64,000 bases of DNA from Neospora caninum Liverpool (Eukaryota; Apicomplexa; Conoidasida; Eucoccidiorida; Sarcocystidae): assembly GCF_000208865.1 (NCBI RefSeq), contig NC_018392.1:124001-188000 (forward strand). The letters run 5' to 3'. Shown here one piece after another: positions 58,701 to 64,000 of this stretch. The first letter of the stretch is position 1, and each line of letters starts with the position of its first letter. The translations under genes and the position numbers were made by a program. The notes beneath the pieces were generated by a model, which saw only the letters and a program-made list of their open reading frames with translations, did no database searches and was not told where the DNA came from.

Positions 58701-61039
58701 TGCTACGCGATGTCTTCTCTAGTGTGGTGTTTCTCTTCTGTGGGCACTGCATGTCTGCTGTCGTGCAGACGGTCGACTGGGACGTGTACCCCGTGAAGTT
58801 GAACAAACAGTCAGGCTTTGAAGCGGGTAAGTGACCCTGGCGGAGCTCAGCAGTCCAGCGGAGCCCCGTTTCCATTTGTACGAGTGGCTGAGCAAGGACA
58901 TTGTGCAGCTTTCGTCGACCAAGCGTGTGTGTAGTTGGACCTCCTTCTGTGAACAGAACTGAGCTTGACACTTTCCCCGAATCATCTGCAGGCACTGTAC
59001 CTTGCTAACGCACGAGAATCTCTCGAGAAGCGTGAGGCTTCGCTCCGCTCGCGAGAGATTTTGTGCGGGGGACTTCCCCCGTTTCGGTGTTTCCTCAAGA
59101 AAGAGCTGATGTCGATAGAACCAAAAACGTTTTCGAGCGCCGCTTGGCGGTGCAAGAGCGATGGCAGCAACAGACGGCGAACCTGGTGTGGGGAGTGTAG
59201 GTCAGATTCGTTTTTTTGGCGGACAAAGTTTCTCCGGTTCGTTTTTTCGTGGCCATGGCCCTCCCAAGGTCTCCCGAGGAAGGCCCGGACTCAGTGTCCG
59301 TTTTATCCGACCAGTCCTCATGCGTATATACAGTATCAGGTGGATGTTGTGGTCACCCTGATTTTGTCAATATGTGCTTCAGAAAACGTTGTGTTGGACG
59401 CCAAGTTTGTCCTCTGTCCCGACTCCACTGGCCCGCCAGTTCCCCCGGATGAAATTGAACCGTGAGTGAACCAGGAAGCGAAGGGAAATCTGTTCCTCGC
59501 GGCACACGTGTGCGCGGCAGTTCCGTTTCAGTGCGTTAGCCGTTTCCATTGAAGGACCCAGTGCTGACGGCGTAAAGGAGACCTGTGCGGCGGTTTCCTG
59601 GTTGAGACGCGTGGAGGCGGCTTCTGGAAGCGATCACTTGCGTTCGTGGTTTTTGGTTTTCTTTCCCCCACCGGGCGGTACGCTGGAGCCCATTGTTTCA
59701 CGACAAAGTTTTTTCTGTCGACGTCTCGCTTCCGTGCAGTTTCAAGCCTCCGACGCCGCCAAAGGCGAAACTGCAAAAGGAGGCGAAGCACAACGCAGCG
59801 GCACCAGTGGACATTCCTCGGCTCGCCCTGTTCGAGTCCGACGCGGCGCGTGGGGTGAAGGACTGCCGGTTATCTACAAACCAGTCTGGGCAGAACGGCT
59901 TTCAGGAATTGTCATCTCGTCTGTCCTCTGCCTCGAAGGACGTACTCTCGCGCCGGTCGTCGTCAGTCCTTGAGAGGCTGGAGCGCGCGTTGAGGGAACA
60001 CTCCGCGAGGAATGAAAGACTCATCAACAAGTTTCTGGACGAGTACCGGAGACGCGAGGAGAGAGATTCGAGACACGACAGGAAGCGCGAAGATGACTTC
60101 GGCCACATGCGTGCGCCGGGGCATCCGGGGAACCCCGATGGCAGCGTCTCGTCGTCACTGCCTCACTATGCGCAGAAACACTGCTATCCGGATGGCGAAG
60201 GCGCCTTCAGTGGAAAGAACGGCGCGAGTGTGTCACGTCTGAGCCGCGTTGTGTCTGACCACGGGAAAAGTGAACGGGACGTCTGTCGCCGTCAGGAGAA
60301 ACTCGCGCTGGGTTCCTCCGCTCCGGTCTCCGGTGATGAAACGTTCCGACTCACGAGGTCTCCGTCCCTGGTGTCGAAGCTGGATTTCTCAGAGGACACC
60401 GCGTCAGAAAGCGCGCCTCTGTCTCGGTCGCTCCACCCGTCATTTCGGTCGGACACGAGGCAAAGTGGAACATCCCGTGTCGCGAAAAAGGGACACATAG
60501 ATGACCGGAGCGAGGCGTGCGCGAACCCCACATCGACGAAGAACACCAGCGCTCTTCAGAGAAGCGTGCGAAGCGACAGTCGACAGAGCGTCTCGCATGG
60601 CTCGTCGGAAGCAATTGCAGGGCGGCTCTCCAAACACCGCGGCTCAGCGAGTCGAGAGACACTCGAGGATGTTCGGAGTTTCCCTGAAGCCGGTCGCTCC
60701 GGGGTGTTCGGAGCGAGGGGTTTGCACGCCCTTGCCACGGAGTCGCGGTCACCGAGTCTCTCGATTTCCCCGGCGTCGACGAGCCGGTCGAACGAGCCTT
60801 CCGTCTCCTCCAGGGGAGGAACTTTCACGGGAGGCCTCTCCCAAAGTGACCGAGGACTCGCAGGCCGTGCGCCGACGGTCAAGGGAATGCGTAGGTTTCC
60901 TCCTCCGAAGAAAGGTGGAAGTGGATCCTGGTGTGGCAGTGAAACGTCGGCCAGTGAAGTGGAGTCGACGTTTCGGTCCCGCAGAAGTGAGGATTTTACT
61001 GCCTCGCGGATTTCTCCGCATGCAGTCAAATATTTCTAA
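55714..61039 (+). CDS. Hypothetical multi-exon protein, ordered middle with disordered ends
   Basis: Eight exons join in phase: 55714-56564, 57080-57158, 57853-57939, 58215-58379, 58769-58826, 59100-59194, 59340-59461 and 59689-61039, giving about 935 aa. The start ATG has A at -3. Exon 1 would run into a stop three bases on, but the AA|GTGAGG donor at 56565 splices it to GTYKGELDGQTQVFLLCG. The N-terminus has RNYPREMIRLRPGHYRRYAAGNRF and a CxxCHRPPPY motif, then a Pro-rich linker. The middle (about 284-520) looks folded and beta-rich (VPPSGCFAVDFKHE, GLRISVVCTRE, VVLDAKFVLCPD). A charged helix, SSVLERLERALREHSARNER, precedes a Ser/Arg-rich tail. A C2- or MSP-like beta-sandwich is conceivable but not shown by any motif. 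No family recognised. Confidence 0.65.
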
Positions 61040-63904
61040 GTGGTCTGCGTCCATTCCGCGAGTGCAAGATTCTGTGCACATCCATGTCGTCTGCGAACAC
61101 GCAGACACGTGGGTTTAATGCAATGCGCGCACGTATTTTGTATAGTGCAACTTTCTGTTGAAAACAAAGCGCACGCGGTTGCCTGGTTCAGCTCGGGGGA
61201 ACGAGACCGGCAAGCAGAGCCTCGCTGTCCAGTCGACAACACAGGTCCCCTGGTCGGACGAGCTAGCGCGTTGGTCTGACTAATCTTTCGTGTAACTTTG
61301 CCCTGTCTACTGTGCGTTCCTCTGATCCATAGTAGACACATCAAAGAGCGAGGAAGCGGCTGCCGCCGTTTTGACACTGGGGATTTGCATTTTCTGTGGT
61401 AGATCTTCCGTTGTGTGGCACACCGGCGCGCGAAGGAAACGTTTGACAAACGTGACAAGAGCCTACCTATCCGTGATGAGAGGATCCAGCTGTCTGCTGT
61501 GTACCTAAGAACTCTCGATTAAACAGGAGTGATACAGACTTGGCACCAGTTGCCAGCCTAACGCACTGACCGGAACAGGAAAACGGTGAAATCGAACGAG
61601 TCTGACTTGCAACTACGTTACCCTTTCGAGAAAACAACTTGTGATGTGCCGCAGTAGAGAACTTAGAGGACGTAGACGCGAGGAGACGGCCTCAACGGAA
61701 TCCCGGTGACCATGAAGACTGATCTTCCTACAAGGCATCCTGCACACGCCTCTCTCCTAGTTGGGAGAACGAACTGAGTCCCTTGCTTTGGGTACCTAAG
61801 CACATTCGTTTCCGAGGAAGGCCATTTGGACGCGATTCCCCACTGCAGGTCGCGTGCGGTGTGCGAGGCGCGCGCTATCGTAAGAACGAAGGAGCCCGAA
61901 CGGCCTGTGTTGCCTCTGAAAAGAAGAGACTACCTCGACACGAAATTCCCTAGCGACGCAGCCGGCACACCGTTCACACATCTCCAGCATGGTAGCGCGT
62001 ATGTTGCCTGGATCATTAGCGAAGAAGAGGGGGAAACTCCTTTGCTTTCGTAGTTATATACAGAGGACAACCTCGCTAGGAGAGCAACGCGAAGAAGTCT
62101 ACGCCACTGAATTGACCTGCAACGAGTGTTCCGCAGACGGCTAACGCCCGGCCAAGTTCCCCTCTGAGCCGCGCATGGGCATCACTCCTCAGTGCACTTT
62201 TGGAATGCAAAAAGGGAACTCCACCAGCCCCAGTTTTCCGCAAAACACGAGGCGGATACCGAACTGGGAGCTAAAACCAAAAGCGGGAAGCGACCGGCAC
62301 AGCTGGAAATGGGGAAAAAGTGTGTGTGTGGTTGCGGCGGAGGGGGGAACTGACCGTTACTCAGCGGAAGAGCCTGTGATCACACGAAAGGCGTGAACTA
62401 GTTATGAACGCTGGGGCAAAAAGGGTGGAGACGAGGGTGATGACGGAAGGCGTGTCCTTTGCCAAAGGGGTATCAGGCTGGCGTCCACGGAGAGCGGGCT
62501 GCCGCTGCCGAGCTTTCGGGGCTTCGAAAGGATGTGTGTGTAAAGGACTCTGAGCAGTTGATGCAGAGGAAAACACGGCGTTTGGACCGTGTAGAACGCA
62601 CGCAAATAGGCGCCGGTCGAGACAGCACTGGGCAACATGCCGAAGAAATCCCATCCGCCGAGAGGGGGTCTGTCTACGTTTTTGCCAGCTCTTTGGGAAA
62701 AAAATAAAGGACAGCAGGTAGCAGGACCGGAGTGGGAGAACCGAGGGTAGCAGCACGACAGAGGGACACCCCTCTTTCGGACCGATTAAACACGACTTTG
62801 CGACTGCTGAAACGTAGAGAGAGAGGTCTATTTGCGCCGTCCTACCCCGGAATGGAGAATGACAAGGCGCTCGCCCGAGGGCGCGCGGCTGCTGATGCTT
62901 ATTGTGCGGCTGCCTCTCTCGATTTCGTATCGCGAAGCGGCTTCCGACCGCATTTTTTTCGCTTTTCCTCGAGCTTTCCGACTGGTCGCGCGGCTTCTCT
63001 CGGGTCCCGTTTTCCCCGTTCTTCCGGCTGGGACGTTTCTCGCTTTTCGATTGAGCCAGCCCACGCGCGTTGGGACTGCGATCCAGAGATAGCCACATAC
63101 TGCGTACACGCATGGAAACCCCGTAGATGCACATGTGTGACGGGAGGACGTCCGAAAGTTGTACACATGGATATAAGTGACGTATTTCGTGTCGCGAAGT
63201 GAAATCGAAGCCCATTGTGGAGGTTCAAGTGGACAAGCCGCGCCCGGGCGCGCTCTTGCTGTACCCGACAGGCTCTGTGTATCAAGGGAAACGAAAAAGA
63301 ATTTCAAATCAATCGCGGGGTATGGTACAGCGTCTAACAGAGCCGGTTCCGCTTCGTACCTTTATATCTTATTTCCAGATAGGTATGTAGATCGATCGGC
63401 TCTGCTACGGATGCAAAGTAGACGTGAAATCGGCGGTTTTCTTCGGTCATTCCTCTGCGATCTTTTTCACTTCTCCCGTAGTTTCCGGGCTCTTTCCACG
63501 CGCACTTTTTTGTCTCCTGCTGCGAGAGGTAGGCGAGCGAGAGGATTGTTTTTTTGGAAAAACGCTCGGCCAACGAACAGGCATCAGCATACGGAGATCT
63601 GGTCTTTTCCCTGGTTTTTCTAGCCGCATTTTCAGCCCGCTTTGGGGCGCGGAACTTTCTCTTGAAACGTGATTCCCCTTCGTCCCCGAGCCGCGGCGTA
63701 CCACAGCGTCGCGGGTGGTCCCAGGCGACGTCGGTTTTTATCTCTTCGCCGTTTTCTTTCGTTTCTCCGTCTTTCTCCTGAAACACCGAGGCACGAGGCA
63801 CGCCGAATATCCAATTCCATCTCTTCTCCACGTACCCCCGTAACTTTTTCTGTTTCCTTTCTTTCGTCTCGTTTGCCACCGCGCAAATCCCCCCCCCCCC
63901 CAAA
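61040..63904. other. Right-hand region without supported genes
   Basis: 2.9 kb. The longest frame is a minus-strand one at 62361-63215, with mixed low-information content and overlapping plus-strand frames of similar quality. The last 500 bases are C/T-rich on the plus strand, similar in style to the RPB3 leader, and may be the upstream region of a gene beyond the gap. Confidence 0.5.
63889..63901. repeat. C13 homopolymer abutting the assembly gap
   Basis: Thirteen C followed by AAA and then N. The homopolymer is the probable reason the assembly broke here. Confidence 0.9.
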
Positions 63905-64000
63905 NNNNNNNNNNNNNNNNNNNNNNNNNNNNNNNNNNNNNNNNNNNNNNNNNNNNNNNNNNNNNNNNNNNNNNNNNNNNNNNNNNNNNNNNNNNNNNNN
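63905..64000. other. Assembly gap
   Basis: Ninety-six N to the end of the window; the true size is unknown. Confidence 0.99.

Noticed and set aside
62361..63215. 284-codon minus-strand frame near the right end
   Set aside because: No domain, signal or splice support; overlapping plus-strand frames are equally plausible, so the region was left unannotated.

Overview
The window looks like nuclear chromosomal DNA of a tissue-cyst-forming coccidian (Toxoplasma/Hammondia/Neospora/Besnoitia group). The reasons are: intron-rich genes with GT-AG introns of about 0.1-0.9 kb, roughly balanced GC content, long microsatellite-bearing introns and intergenic tracts, and a tandem pair of secreted proteins combining a MIC3/MIC8-type chitin-binding-like module with EGF modules, an architecture known from coccidian micronemes. 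The species cannot be fixed from sequence reading alone.

Layout, left to right. (1) 252-2164 (-): N-terminal exons of the 26S proteasome lid subunit RPN7/PSMD6, running off the left edge. (2) 4010-8520 (+): RNA polymerase II subunit RPB3, ten exons. (3) 11149-17269 (+): membrane-anchored alpha/beta hydrolase of the hormone-sensitive-lipase family, eleven exons, with a roughly 400-residue inserted exon. (4) 19899-20861 and 23019-23972 (+): two single-exon CBL-EGF microneme-type paralogs. (5) 26995-32513 (+): RNA lariat debranching enzyme DBR1, ten exons. (6) 33664-39107 (-): bystin/Enp1, eight exons. (7) 40262-41474 (+): ribosomal protein eL36, two exons. (8) 43109-47651 (-): hypothetical coiled-coil-containing gene, partly resolved. 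(9) 49105-53665 (+): hypothetical low-complexity protein, about 1379 aa, two exons. (10) 55714-61039 (+): hypothetical protein of about 935 aa, eight exons. (11) 61040-63904: nothing convincing, then an assembly gap of N.

Exon joins were chosen by reading GT/AG sites and requiring codon phase to match across each junction. For RPB3, the hydrolase, DBR1, bystin, eL36 and gene 10 every proposed junction is phase-consistent, which is strong internal support although no transcript data were available. The genes are mostly housekeeping (proteasome, transcription, intron-lariat turnover, 40S biogenesis, 60S structure). The accessory content is the microneme-type pair and three lineage-specific hypothetical proteins. 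Three intergenic stretches separate divergent genes and probably act as bidirectional promoters. I did not find a novel multi-gene system. The most notable items are the tandem CBL-EGF duplication, the hydrolase insertion, several near-perfect hairpins, and very short first coding exons in DBR1, bystin and eL36.
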